A DNA stretch of 64,000 bases from Leptodactylus fallax (lineage: Eukaryota; Chordata; Amphibia; Anura; Leptodactylidae): the NCBI GenBank assembly GCA_947044405.1, contig CAMRHE010001097.1, positions 160,804 to 224,803 of the forward strand, given 5' to 3'. Of the stretch, positions 22,166 through 32,265 are shown piece after piece. Made by a program: the position numbers and the translations under genes. Positions within the stretch are counted from its first letter, which is position 1. The number at the start of each line of letters is the position of its first letter. The notes beneath the pieces were generated by a model that was not told the DNA's origin, did not search any database, and worked only from the letters and a program-made list of their open reading frames with translations.

Positions 22166-23261
22166 GCAGTATTCTTTATGCTATGAATTTGATGTGATTA
22201 TGTATTTCTTTTAGTTTCAAGCATTTTTAACAACAAAGGGAGATATAAAATATGTTAATATGACCCAAAATATTAACAATCTTTACAATTGTTTAAATAC
22301 AATTCTTGTAAAATACAGATGAAGTATTTTAATGAGCAATTTGCCTCTTCACAAATCATGCAGTATTGTTTTTCAGCTAACCAGATGCAGTCACCTTGGC
22401 CCCTGCAGAGATTCACGCCTCCTAGGTGAATCCACTTTGAAATCTGCAAATTACTTGTATGTTGCTCCATAATTCTTATAGTGTGATACTTTCCATCACG
22501 AGAGGGCGCCAGATTCCCATCCTTATTTAGTCACTTTGTGGCTGAGCTTCCCATTATCAATCTGCCTCTAACAACCATCCTGGTGGTATGGAAATAACAT
22601 ATTCCACCTGCATGTGAATGAACCCTTCGTGTGCCTGCTAATCACTGAAGCAATTTCTAGTTTGAAAACACTGTTTAAACATGATTGGACCTTAATTTTT
22701 AATCAGCACAAGAAACACACAGCTAATGTGCCAAGTAGGAGATGTAGCAAGTCCTCAAACAATGAGCAATTTCCCATAACAGACTGAAAGCCATGGCAAA
22801 TGAAAGAGTCCCCTCTTGTAATCTTTGAAGGAATGGAGGCTAATGAAGGAGAGTGAATTTGGGCTGATAAGGATGTAGTTGTTGCAGAAGCCCATTCTTC
22901 ATGTTGTCAAAAACAAAAACCTTATCTCCGCTCAAGAAACCTGTTGTTTTTTGGAGATACTATTTGTACAAATGAACAATAGATGTTGGCAACACTTTTA
23001 TTGCAAATGACATCAGGCAAAAACCTTAAAATGTCAGCACCACAAAATGTTTTGCTAAAGAAGAGATTTGCAGAATTGTCCTCTTAGAGCAAGTGCATAA
23101 ACATTTCCTAAAGAAAGTATCCTAAAGTAAGAGGACAATCACTTGTCATTATTTGACACTTAGCACAATTATAATCACTGTAAAAGCAACAAAAAAGTAA
23201 CTAAAATACAGCTTACAATTGAACTCTGCTTGACTCTAAACTATTACAGAAAGATCATGAC
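22166..23261. other. No gene; possible conserved non-coding block at about 22500-22900
   Basis: No element signature or open frame of note. The segment 22500-22900 is complex, with TTAATTTTTAATCAGC and GTTTAAACATG, the kind of composition seen in regulatory sequences. There is no proof without cross-species alignment. Confidence 0.3.
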
Positions 23262-23620
23262 AAGCTAGAAACATAGGCAAGAGCACAACAGATGAAATGT
23301 AATATTGATAAATGTAAAACAATGCATCTTAGCTGCAGTATTCTTACTGTATCATTGCATATACAGCAATTGCAATAAAACAAAGCAAGTAGATCAAGAG
23401 AAAGATTTGGGTATACTGGTTACAATTCACTCAATGTCAAGCAGCAGCTGCAAAAACAAATAAGATTTTTAGGGGAAATAAAAAGAGAGATAGAATCCTA
23501 TGATCCCAACATAATATTATGCTTCTATAAATCACTTTTCAAACTACATCTTGAATATGGGATTCAGTTTTAGACCACCATTATTTAAAGCATATAGGAA
23601 ATATGAGTATCACCATATTG
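23262..23620 (+). mobile_element. Decayed CR1/Jockey-type LINE fragment
   Basis: Conceptual translation gives pieces typical of the RT C-terminal side: NIDKCKTMHLS, then EKDLGILV, then a LHLEYGIQF block. These are spread over more than one frame with stops. It is the same region as the intact CR1 frame at 1-1161 but from a much older insertion. Confidence 0.7.
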
Positions 23621-23658
23621 AAGTCCAAATTCATAAAGTTGGTGTATAATTAGCTTAG

Positions 23659-23661
23659 ACA

Positions 23662-23697
<36 letters not shown>
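23659..23697. repeat. (CA)n microsatellite
   Basis: About 19 CA units with one TA interruption. It sits at the truncated end of the retroviral LTR. Confidence 0.97.
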
Positions 23698-23996
23698 GCT
23701 ATTGTGTATATAGTGGGTTCTGCTTTAATGGAGGGAAAAAGGTAGTTTTTAAGTACAGTGTAGACAAAGAACAGGTTGGACTAGTTTAATTAGCTTAACA
23801 TGATTGGTGGCAAAGTTGTAAAATAGTTCTGGCACATGCCTATTGGATAAGAAACAAAAGAGGAGCCGCATCACTTTAAGGCTTCCAGGATGGGGGATGA
23901 GCTCTCTGGACTAAACAAAGAGGAATCTAAAATGGCTACAAGCATGATACTGCAATGCATCCAAAATGGAGGATACACAGTCTGACATTGTCCACA
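23698..23996 (-). mobile_element. 3' LTR of the endogenous retrovirus (possibly truncated)
   Basis: On the minus strand the LTR starts TGTGGACAATG directly after a purine tract (AAAGGAGGGAAA, 23997-24008), the normal polypurine primer site for plus-strand synthesis. U3 contains ATCCAAT (CCAAT box type) and CACTATATACA (TATA). The far end is blurred by the CA microsatellite, so R and U5 may be lost. Its first bases recur at 26418-26520. Confidence 0.8.
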
Positions 23997-24152
23997 TTTC
24001 CCTCCTTTAGTAAATGATATATCCCATACCCAGGGTACATTAGGAGCTGCTAGTCAGATCCTGAGGACTTTTATGGAGACTTCACCTCATTCCCCATGGA
24101 TATGTTATTCCAGTTATATACCTATCGGTCTAATACACTCAGAGGGATGCCT

Positions 24153-24670
24153 TCACTGACATGTCTTGTTGGTATGCCCAACCACCCTTACAACATGCAA
24201 TCCCACTGTCCTGGGTTTGTGCCTCTTTCTAGCAAGTTTCTTTACAAGCCAGAATCTAAACTTTATATTCAAATAGATGCAAAAACACAGCAATAATATT
24301 TTAAATATTCCCTCCAATATTCCCATAAACCATCCACCTAATCCCTTAAACCAATTGGCAGGATTTAAGAACAAAAAGGTATCTGACCACCAACTATCCT
24401 GTGTCTTTTGATGTTCTTTGATCCATTTTTCTCTAAGTTCTCTGACCTTATCAATCCCTGCCCGCACTTGAAGATTCCCTTCAGAGTTGATATAGTGGAA
24501 GGTTCGATAATCTGACACATTCCTCCTTGTGCTGCTGTGCGATAGTCAAGGACTATGGTGTTGGTGACTATTATGAGTTGTCCTAGTATCGTTTTAGTGT
24601 CATTCAACAGGCCTAAAATGGTGTATATCTGCTCATCTAGATAATCGGTGGAGTCTACCAACTTGGCCAT
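24153..24670 (-). pseudogene. Retroviral envelope transmembrane subunit, broken
   Basis: Two overlapping frames cover it. The first (24670-24365) has the immunosuppressive-domain-like stretch with LDYRTAAQGGMC. The second (24518-24153) continues with a helical region (IDKVRELREKW), a tryptophan-rich pre-membrane part (NPANWFKGLGGW) and a hydrophobic membrane span, then a basic tail. A frameshift near the conserved cysteine cluster separates them. The surface subunit and signal peptide are absent. Function would have been membrane fusion; this remnant cannot provide it. Confidence 0.75.
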
Positions 24671-26417
24671 CCTGAAAAGAGATCAATACACATAAGCACG
24701 TACTCATACCTTACCACCTTTGATAACTGTATATAGTTAACCTGCAATCTTTGGAACGGGTACAAGGGCTTCGGGGTGTGCTTCTGAGAAACCTATACTT
24801 TTTAGCCTACATTAAGCCTGACATATGTTATGTAGGCTTAGATGTATCTGTCTGCAGTGGTGCTAAAACCTGGAGCTACCCATTGTCATGACTGTTTTTG
24901 AGTGGTGCACTTGGGAATGAGCTGCTTGTGCCATCATTGGGAACAATGCTCTCAGTAAACATACTCTCTTACCACAGACCCTGTTCATCCCAAATCTTCT
25001 TTTCTTCTGGACCACCTTGGTCCTGCAATGTTTTCAGAACCTGAAAAGAGAGCTGAGAGTTTTGGTCCAGTAAGGTGACCACCTGTGTTGAGGCATGTTC
25101 CCTAGGCTTATCCTCAGCATCTGCCCACACGTTACCTCTGCTTTCTTTTGTATCAGCCTGGGTAGCAGCAGGGTCTCCATCAGCTCCTGAATATCCTGGA
25201 AATCCTTTATAAGCATACCATTAGAACTAAGGTAAGCTTTTGCTCTCCAGATTGGACCAAAGTTGTATTCTATATCAAAGGCATAGTGGGCTTACCCTCA
25301 GCTATTTTACACCATTTCAGTGAGTACTTTCAGTTCAGCTTCTTGAGCTGAGACCTGTGGGGGTAATGGTTCTGCTTGTTTACCTCATGTTCAGCGGCAT
25401 ATCTGGTATAGAATTTGCCATCCTTCCCAATTCGAGAGCCATCTACAGAAGAACTCAAAATCAGAGTTAGCAATAGATTCATCATTTACATGACCAAATC
25501 CCACATTTTCTTGCTGCATCAGTTATATACAGTTCATCAGAAAATACACATGTGTACAGGTTGTTTTACTGTTGTCCTTCCTTTTGCCCCCCGAATCGAT
25601 TGGTAACAGGATAGAGGGATGGAGTGTCATGCAGAGTGCAAGGGTGACATTAGGAGGCATAAGTAAAGCACACTGTAGTCTGAGTTGTCTAGCCATTGAA
25701 ATGTGCTTAGGCTGGCCCTGGGCCAATATGACATGTACATCATGAGGAGTAAGTACTGTGACAGGGAAGTCCAGTTCGATGTCTGCACCTTTCTCCAGGG
25801 ACAATTGGACCGCAGCTACTGCTCTAACACAAGAAGGTGCTCCTCTGAACACTGGGTCTAATCTAGCAGAATAGTAAGCTACTGGTCTTTGTTGATGTCC
25901 ATGAGTCTGAGTAAGCACTGCTGTTGCATGTCCCGACATTTCTGTACAGTAAAGAGAAAAAGTCTCGTCATAATTAGGAAGTCCTAAAACTTGTGTAAAT
26001 AAGTGCCAACTTCATGGAGTGGAAGTTTTCCACTGCCTGTTCTGGTTTAGTAATGCAGTCATAGAGAGGTTGCATTAACAGGGATGCATTACAGATCCAC
26101 TGTCTGCAGTAGGACACAAGGCCTAAGAATGTCCTAAGTTTTGCCACACCATTAGGGGGTTTAGGCTCCTGTATGCCCTGAAGTCTATCAGGGGTCAGAT
26201 GTCCTTGTAAAATGCAATGACCTAGAATAAAAAGTTTAGTAAGGCAGAACTGCAATTTGGACGTAGATGCTTTACATCCATTTTCTGCTAAAAAGCACAA
26301 CCGAGATACTGATGCTTGTACACATCTCCTGGGAGGGGCAAAATAAAAGCAGGTCATCCACATACTGGAGTAGCACCACACCCTGCAGTATACAGGGTGG
26401 AAGAATTCTGGAAAAGT
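24671..26417 (-). pseudogene. Retroviral pol remnant: RT end, RNase H, N-terminal integrase
   Basis: Reading on the minus strand, YVDD (26364-26353) marks the RT active site. It is followed by a thumb/connection part (LRTFLGLVSYCRQW). The RNase H-linked region is 25939-25523 (TQTHGHQQRPVAYYSARLDP), and RNase H wording continues to about 25030 with several stops. The last part (about 25030-24671) resembles an integrase zinc-binding domain and the first strand of its core (CIDLFSG), where homology ends abruptly and envelope begins. RT fingers and the first catalytic Asp are missing. Multiple frames are needed to follow it. Confidence 0.75.
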
Positions 26418-26520
26418 TGTAAAATAATTCTGGACTAAGCAAAGAGGAATCTAAAATGGCCACAGGCATGATACTGCAATGAATCCAAAATGGAGGATAG
26501 ACAGTCTGACATCCTCCACA
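26418..26520 (-). mobile_element. 5' LTR remnant fused to RT
   Basis: It begins TGTGGAGGATGTCAGACTG on the minus strand and matches the start of the 3' LTR through ATTTTACAACTTT. About 80 bases present in the 3' LTR (between the CTCTTTGCTTAGTCCAGA-like and ATTATTTTACAAC parts) are missing. It then runs directly into RT sequence. Confidence 0.75.
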
Positions 26521-26704
26521 GAAAGCTAGAGGGTCTGGAAAAATAAGACCTGGAAAAAGACCCCTTGGAGGGGATCTTGTAGCTACTTCTGCCTCCTCCA
26601 GTTCTCCCATTGTTACACCAACTGTCCAAGAATCAGAGAAGGTGGCACCTCACTCACATTCTGTGCTTCTTAATGTGTTGAGTCCATGATGGGCATGCAG
26701 GGTA
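26521..26704. other. Flank of the retrovirus, unassigned
   Basis: A short minus-strand frame here (start about 26610) reads into the LTR remnant but has no retroviral signature. It is probably host flank. Confidence 0.3.
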
Positions 26705-27110
26705 TTACTGGACACTAGAGATGAGCGAATTGAAACTGACGAAGTGGAATTTGATCCAAATTTCAGGATATATTCAATTCACATCAAATCCGGAATTCCT
26801 CACACTTCCTGGTAATGAATCGCATTTTTTTTAAAATGGTGCTGCACATGTTAGGACATGGGGCAAGGAACTTTGGGAATGCGAGATCACCCACAATGCT
26901 ATGCGTGCAGCCAATCAGCAGCCAGCCCTGTAATGTCACAGCCCTTTAACCCCTTCCCAAGTGACCATGGCATCAGGAGCGGGTGTTAGCTGTAACTGAC
27001 AGCTAACACCCTGCTCCATAACCGATCGGGGGTTTTAACACCTTGGATGCCGCAGTCAAACATGACCGCGTAATCCAAGGGCTTCCGCCATTTTGCCGCC
27101 CACCCGGCTC
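26705..27110. repeat. Frog-type interspersed repeat starting AGAGATGAGCGAATTG
   Basis: AGAGATGAGCGAATT is a repeat start I know to be common in anurans; a diverged second copy begins near 58776. From 26985 a hairpin GTTAGCTGTAACTGACAGCTAAC marks another short palindromic repeat. Family assignment is from memory. Confidence 0.5.
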
Positions 27111-27124
27111 TCTGCAGCCAATAA

Positions 27125-27360
27125 ATAGCTGGGGTTTTTTACGCGATTCGGTTTTGGAAATCGCAACATGTCAATTCTACCTATGGAAACTCTGGTGGTT
27201 TCCCTATATATAGGGAATAATGGAAGCAGAAAGTTTACAGAGGAAACTTCTGTGGACTTTCTGTGCAAAGTACTGCGGGAAAAACCGTGATGCGTTGCCG
27301 CCACGGTTTTTCCCACAGTGCTTTTTTGCTGCAGCCCGCTACGTCGGGCCTCAGCCTTGA
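27125..27360. mobile_element. GC-rich MITE, third copy of the CTATGGAAACNCTGG family
   Basis: It contains TTTTGGAAATCGCAACATG, TCTACCTATGGAAAC, GGAAGCAGAAAGTTTACAG, a CTTTCTGTGCAAAG motif and a palindromic GGGAAAAACCGTGATG...CCACGGTTTTTCCC. It ends GGGCCTCAGCCTTGA. Shares motifs with 21868-22165 and 48345-48510. Confidence 0.65.
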
Positions 27361-27834
27361 GGTGGGTTTGGACTTAGCTTGACTCTTGGACTAGCACGGA
27401 CACTCTGCACACAACAAAATCCCCAAACCAGACTTCCAAAAGCAAAGGAAAGCTCCTATTATAGTGAGTTTTTCAAACACAGACTTGACAGAAAACGTCA
27501 AACTGCAGCATGTGTAGACTGTACCTTGGAAAGTGCAAAAGCATAGTCAGCTCCAGGATTCTGTGGGTCCCTGAGAAAAAGAGTCTCAGTGGGCCCCTTT
27601 GCTGCACAACTCAAGAAGCAGCAGTTTGTTCTTCTAAAAGCTGGTGCAACAAAAAAAACACCCAAAATTGGGTGGTTTTGCTGCACAAACTCCTGCTGGA
27701 AACTTTACATTGCAAAGGTTGAAAACTGTGTATGAGATCTGCACCTATAATTGACGTTTTGTTGGTTTAAGACTGCTGTGATTTTAGGGGCCGGATGTAG
27801 GTTAGATTTGAAAGAATGTATTTATTATTTATTT
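27361..27834. other. No recognised feature
   Basis: Short open frames only; no element ends seen. Confidence 0.3.
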
Positions 27835-28090
27835 ATCTTATTTTGCTTACTTATATAGCGCCATCATATTCCGCAGCACTTTACAGATGTAGTCAACACT
27901 GTCCCAAATAGGGCTCACTATCTAAATTCCCTATCAGTATGTCTTCAGAGTGTGGGAGGGAAACCAGAGTACCTGTAGGAAACCCATGCAAACACAGAGA
28001 GAATATAAAACTCCTCGCTGGTGTTGTCTTTGGCTGGATTCAAACCTAGCTCCAGCGCTTCAAAGCAACAGTGCTAACCACTAGCTTCCA
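27835..28090 (-). mobile_element. tRNA-headed SINE with an L2 LINE tail
   Basis: Read on the minus strand it starts with a tRNA-like head: a box A-like TGGTTAGCACTG and a box B-like GGTTTGAATCC, spaced as in an internal RNA polymerase III promoter. The body has CCTACAGGTACTCTGG and GAATTTAGATAGTGAGCCC. The 3' end CTGTAAAGTGCTGCGGAATA followed by TGATGGCGCTATATAA is the same terminal sequence as the L2 LINE at 3990-4030. L2 reverse transcriptase is the likely partner enzyme. Other fragments lie at 5360-5430 and 58440-58710. Confidence 0.88.
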
Positions 28091-28104
28091 TGCAATCTTA
28101 CCCA

Positions 28105-28141
<37 letters not shown>

Positions 28142-28148
28142 GCTACTG
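28105..28148. repeat. (CTA)n microsatellite
   Basis: About 13 units with one TGC interruption. Confidence 0.97.
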
Positions 28149-28188
28149 TAGATGACAGCTGGTTATCTGCATGCAATTTTGCAGCATA

Positions 28189-28570
28189 GTAGTATAATGG
28201 CCCCTTTAGACTCACACACAGCATAATGGCACCTTCATGCCTCCCACACAGTATAATGGCCCTATTATTGCCCCACATAGTATAATGGCCCCCTTTTAAC
28301 CCCCACACATTATAATGACCCTTTATGCTCCTACATACAGTATAATGGCCCCTTACGCTCCCACATACAGTAGAATGAACCTCTTATGCCCAGTAACAGT
28401 ATAGTGGTGCCTTTATACCCTCACATGTTATATATAGTCGCCTTATACCCTCATACACACTAATGGTCCCTTATGCCCCACACAGTATAATGGTCCCTTT
28501 ATACATTCACACAGTTAAATGTCCCTCCTTCTTATGCCTGTCTTCATACAGTATAATAACCCCTTATGCT
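28189..28570. repeat. Minisatellite, unit about 33-35 bases (CACAGTATAATGGCCCC)
   Basis: Roughly eleven degenerate units share ACAGTATAATGGCCCCTT followed by ATGCCCNCAC. Units vary by point changes and small indels. The same core occurs in the array at 45288-45500. Confidence 0.88.
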
Positions 28571-29490
28571 TACCATTGCATGATAATGTTACTGGGGGCC
28601 CTAGGGAGGAAGTGGTGAGTACGGATTTCATCATTACGGGTTATGAGTCGGTTCATTGATGGGTGAAATGTACCCTTCAGCACCTTGATAGATGATATCC
28701 ATAAAATGGATAATGAGATTCAGCTACAGTGTTTAGTTAGTCTGTATATTGACCAATTTTCAGATACAGGTAAAAGAAGTAAAAAAATGTGGAAAGTTAA
28801 AAGGGGTTATCCAGGATGTAATAATGCTTACCAATGCATTTCCTGCACTGTTCAAGCTTTGTTACTAATATACACCCTGGTTCCCCAGAGCACCAATGTT
28901 ACCTGCGCAGAGGGCAGCTGGGGAGGCCAGACCTCTTGTTCCTCTTCTCCCCTGCAGCATCTCTGACTCTCAGTGACATCACTGACTCCCCTCTGCTCTA
29001 GCTGCAGGCCTTATGAGTAATATGGAGTCGGTCACGTGACCGAGATTCGGAGTGCCAGCAGGGGAGGTAGTTGAATCAGAGTTCTGGTCTCCCCAGCTGC
29101 TCTCCACACAGGTAATAATTGGAGCTCTGGGGGACCTGGTGTATACTTGTTATAAAGCTTAATCAGTGCGGGGAATACACTAGTAAGCTTTATTACTCAC
29201 TCACTAACCATTTTATCACTAACATGATTTATAAAGAGCTTAGATTTAGCGGATCATGTAAATTTCCTTCAGTAGTAAGAGTTATTCTTTCTAGTTGTAC
29301 ATAGTTGACCATTGTCATAATCATAACCCATCTATGTCATGGATGAATGAATGCACTACTGTTTTACCTACAGTATTTATACATGATTTACTACAGGCAT
29401 CCTGCACAATTATCCACCTTTCATTGGTTTAAATATCAAATTGTGAAAGAATCTTGCTATGTATCCGCTGACTGAATGGCCCAACATATA
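28571..29490. other. Mostly unassigned; MITE-like end at 28798
   Basis: AAAAGGGGTTATCCAGGATG at 28799 matches the TTAA-type MITE ends at 9921 and 4072, but no matching right end was found. GGTCACGTGACC at about 29031-29042 is a perfect 12-base palindrome. Nothing else is recognised. Confidence 0.4.
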
Positions 29491-29768
29491 CAGTGAAGGA
29501 AATAAGTATTTGATCTCTTGCTGATTTTGTAAGTTTGCTTACTGACAAAGACATGAACAGTCTATAATTTTAAGGGTAGGTTAATTTTAACAGTGAGAGA
29601 TAGAATATCAAAAATAAAATCCAGAAAATCACATTGTATAAATGTTATAAATTTGTTTGCATTTTGCAGAGAGAAACAAGTACCCCTAAAATTATAGACT
29701 GTTCATGTCTATATCAGTGGGCAAACTTACAAAATCAGCAAGGGATCAAATACTTATTTCCTTCACGG
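29491..29768. mobile_element. Tc1/mariner-derived MITE, 278 bases
   Basis: TA flanks both sides. Left end CAGTGAAGGAAATAAGTATT and right end AATACTTATTTCCTTCACGG are terminal inverses extending about 90 bases (both sides share TTGCTGATTTTGTAAGTTTG and CATGAACAGTCTATAATTTT in mirror order). The interior is short and non-coding. This is an internal-deletion product of a Tc1 lineage distinct from the others here. Confidence 0.9.
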
Positions 29769-30600
29769 TATGTCTATGTGCTATACAGGTGCAATCATCA
29801 TTCAATGATGCCCAGTGTGAGAAAACATATGTGGCATGATTAAGCATTTTTTTGTATGTTTTTGTATTAAAAACTTTGGTCATTTTTCAGTAAAATAAAA
29901 AGTATGACTAGTCATACTGCCCAGTCACATGTGAAAAAGGACACAAAAGGGCATTTCCTGGCATACACAGGGAATCTGCACTGCAAACATTGTGTGAAAA
30001 GAACCCAAGTCTACTGTATATACTGTAAGTCTTTCAAGCATTACTAAGTGTTACTTACTTGTTCTTGCATACTATCTTTTTCTAATTTGTACATTCATTC
30101 TGAACCTGCAGAGAAAATGAAAGACCCACTGCTGCCAGAAAACGTACAAATTTTCAATGTTCCACTTCTTACTATGTTAAATATCTAAATGTATAATGTA
30201 TAAGATAACTCAGTGTACTGTACTTCTCAAATAAGGCAAATTAAGCAGACAAATTCATGTATTCACGTCTGCTACATTTACTATGGATTTTAATTGGCAA
30301 GATCCTTTAATGATCCTTAACAAGTCAAATAAATGCACACAAATCAAAAAGATTTAAAATATAATTATAACAGTAGGAAATTCATACCAGGGGAAATTAC
30401 CAGTCACTTGATATGAGGAAGTCAGAATATCTCGAGGAAATACAGAGGTCCCAATTCAGAGGTAAACCAGGCTGGATAAAAATAACACAGATTTCAGGCG
30501 TAAATGATGATAACCCTTACATTGCACAGACAAGCTTCCCCTGCTGCAGCTGTGTCACATATGTACATACTAATACAAAGGGAATTATATTTGAATTAGT
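29769..30600. other. AT-rich DNA, no recognised feature
   Basis: No protein homology or repeat ends identified. Confidence 0.3.
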
Positions 30601-30602
30601 TA

Positions 30603-31650
30603 CCGTATTTTTCAGACTATAAGATGCACTTTTTTTTCCCCCAAATTTGGGAGAAAAATGGGGGAGCGTCTTATAGACTGAATGTGGGGTGTTTTGGCCG
30701 GGGGGCGGAGGAACGGGATTGCAGCATCGCCCCACTCCTGCCGCTGCTGGCTTACTGCAGCGAGAGGAGTGGCCCTGGACTGAGAGGGTGTCCCAGCAGT
30801 GTGAACTTCCCGGCATCCGCCTTGCTGTTACGGCGAATGCCGGGTCTGTGAAGATGATGGCCCCCTAAATGTGAGCCCCCTAAAGTATTAAAGCTGCCCC
30901 CCGGGGTCGGTCCCTACCGGCCCCGTACCTTTCTTGTTGCAGGCCGGCTCCCGCGCGGCGCAATTGTGGGAGCTGACCAGTTCTTGTGATAGTCAGGAGC
31001 ATTATGAAGGCTCCCAGGCCTGTCATAGTAATATTACTATTGCTGTAGTAATGTACAGAATCTCCCATAGACTGCAATAAATTTGTATTTCAGTTTATGG
31101 GACTTACAATCAAATGATTATAGGTTCAAGCCCTCTATGGGGGCTAATAAAATAGTAAAAAAAAAAAAAAAAGTTTAAAATTTTTTTTAAAAAAAGTTCT
31201 AAATCACCCCATTTCCTTAGAGTACATATAAAAGTTGAAAATTACTGTGAAACACATACACATTAGGTATCCCTGTGTCCTAAAATACCCGGTCTACAAA
31301 CTTATACAAATATTTTTCCTGTAGGGTGAACGTCATATCGGGAAAAAAAAATAAAAAGTGCTGGACTGCTGTTTTTTTCGCTGTTTCACCTCTGATTTGA
31401 ATAAAAAGTGATAAAAGCAATAGACATTCCCCAAAATGGTATAACTAAAAAGTACATCTGGCCCGCAAAAAAAAGATGCCCTATGTATCCCCATACAGCT
31501 GCAGGGCCACCTGTCCATATGGCCTTGCAGCTGTTGCAAAACTACAACTCCCATATATTAAATATTTTACCACATTTTTTTGCTTCAAAATTTTTTTCCC
31601 TATTTTCCTCCTCTAAAACCTAGGTGCGTCTTATGGTCCGAAAAAAATGG
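30603..31650. mobile_element. Non-autonomous element with CCGTATTTTTC-type inverted ends
   Basis: TA precedes CCGTATTTTTCAGACTATAA at 30601, and TTATGGTCCGAAAAAAATGG is followed by TA at 31651. The ends are imperfect inverses and both continue to a GCGTCTTATAG or complementary motif. The interior (about 1.05 kb) has GC-rich repeats near 30700 and a frog-type low-complexity block near 31140-31520 (for example AAATACCCGGTCT). No transposase is present. A related end occurs at 45525-45575. Confidence 0.65.
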
Positions 31651-31652
31651 TA

Positions 31653-32265
31653 TATCAGAATTGCAATAAAAATGTACATATATGACCTTTTAATTACTTA
31701 ACTCCAACAGTATCCAAAAACTGACTCAGCCATCACTGATAACCAACAATGGTAACCACTGACTAAAAACTCAAAAAAAATGTAGTAGTCGAGGCAAAAT
31801 GACAACTTTCTGAAAATGTGATGGTGCACCAAAGAATACCCAGGTCTTTGCTATACACCTGTAAATCTTACACTGTTTTGATTTGTAAATATCTTGCCAC
31901 ATAGTCCCCATATAGTTCCTAAATAAACTATTTGTAAAGTTTCTATACAACAGACTAGAATACAAGACATCAACCCCGCTCATGGATTGTAGTGTGTGCG
32001 TGAATGTTTTATCGATTTTGTGCACCTGTGCAGCCTACACCATATGCCATTTGAACCTGTCTGCATTGTTCTGCAGTAAATTGTTTCCCCTAACATCAGG
32101 CAAATAAGCCTTCAATCATGGTGTCCTATAGTATTTTCTGCTGCTAATAGCCCCATTATGGCTGCAGCACATTTTACATTTCTCTCTCACGCTGTGGGTG
32201 TGTACAATAAGGAGTAGTCTGCCCCCTTCCCTATCCATTATTCCTACTACTGGATTCTTTACATA
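31653..32265. other. No recognised feature
   Basis: Only short chance frames; no element ends seen. Confidence 0.3.

Larger units (their letters stand above)
23698..26520 (-). mobile_element. Internally deleted class I-like endogenous retrovirus
   Basis: On the minus strand the order is: partial 5' LTR (26520-26418), end of RT, connection and RNase H, N-terminal integrase, transmembrane envelope, polypurine tract and 3' LTR. Leader, gag, protease, most of RT, the integrase core and the surface envelope subunit are absent, so the provirus is about 2.8 kb. The protein wording is closest to gamma- or epsilonretrovirus-like elements. All coding parts hold stops or frame changes. Two joins, LTR to RT near 26417 and integrase to envelope near 24670, show where deletions or recombination occurred. 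It cannot be replication competent. Confidence 0.85.

Noticed and set aside
24096..24296. Plus-strand frame over the envelope region
   Set aside because: Shadow of the minus-strand retroviral envelope remnant.
28035..28090. tRNA-like A and B boxes
   Set aside because: They are the head of a SINE with a diverged body and L2 tail; no cloverleaf with a proper acceptor stem is present.
28189..28570. Regularly spaced short repeats that could suggest a CRISPR array
   Set aside because: Units are degenerate, contiguous and about 34 bases without unique spacers, in eukaryotic DNA. A minisatellite explains them.
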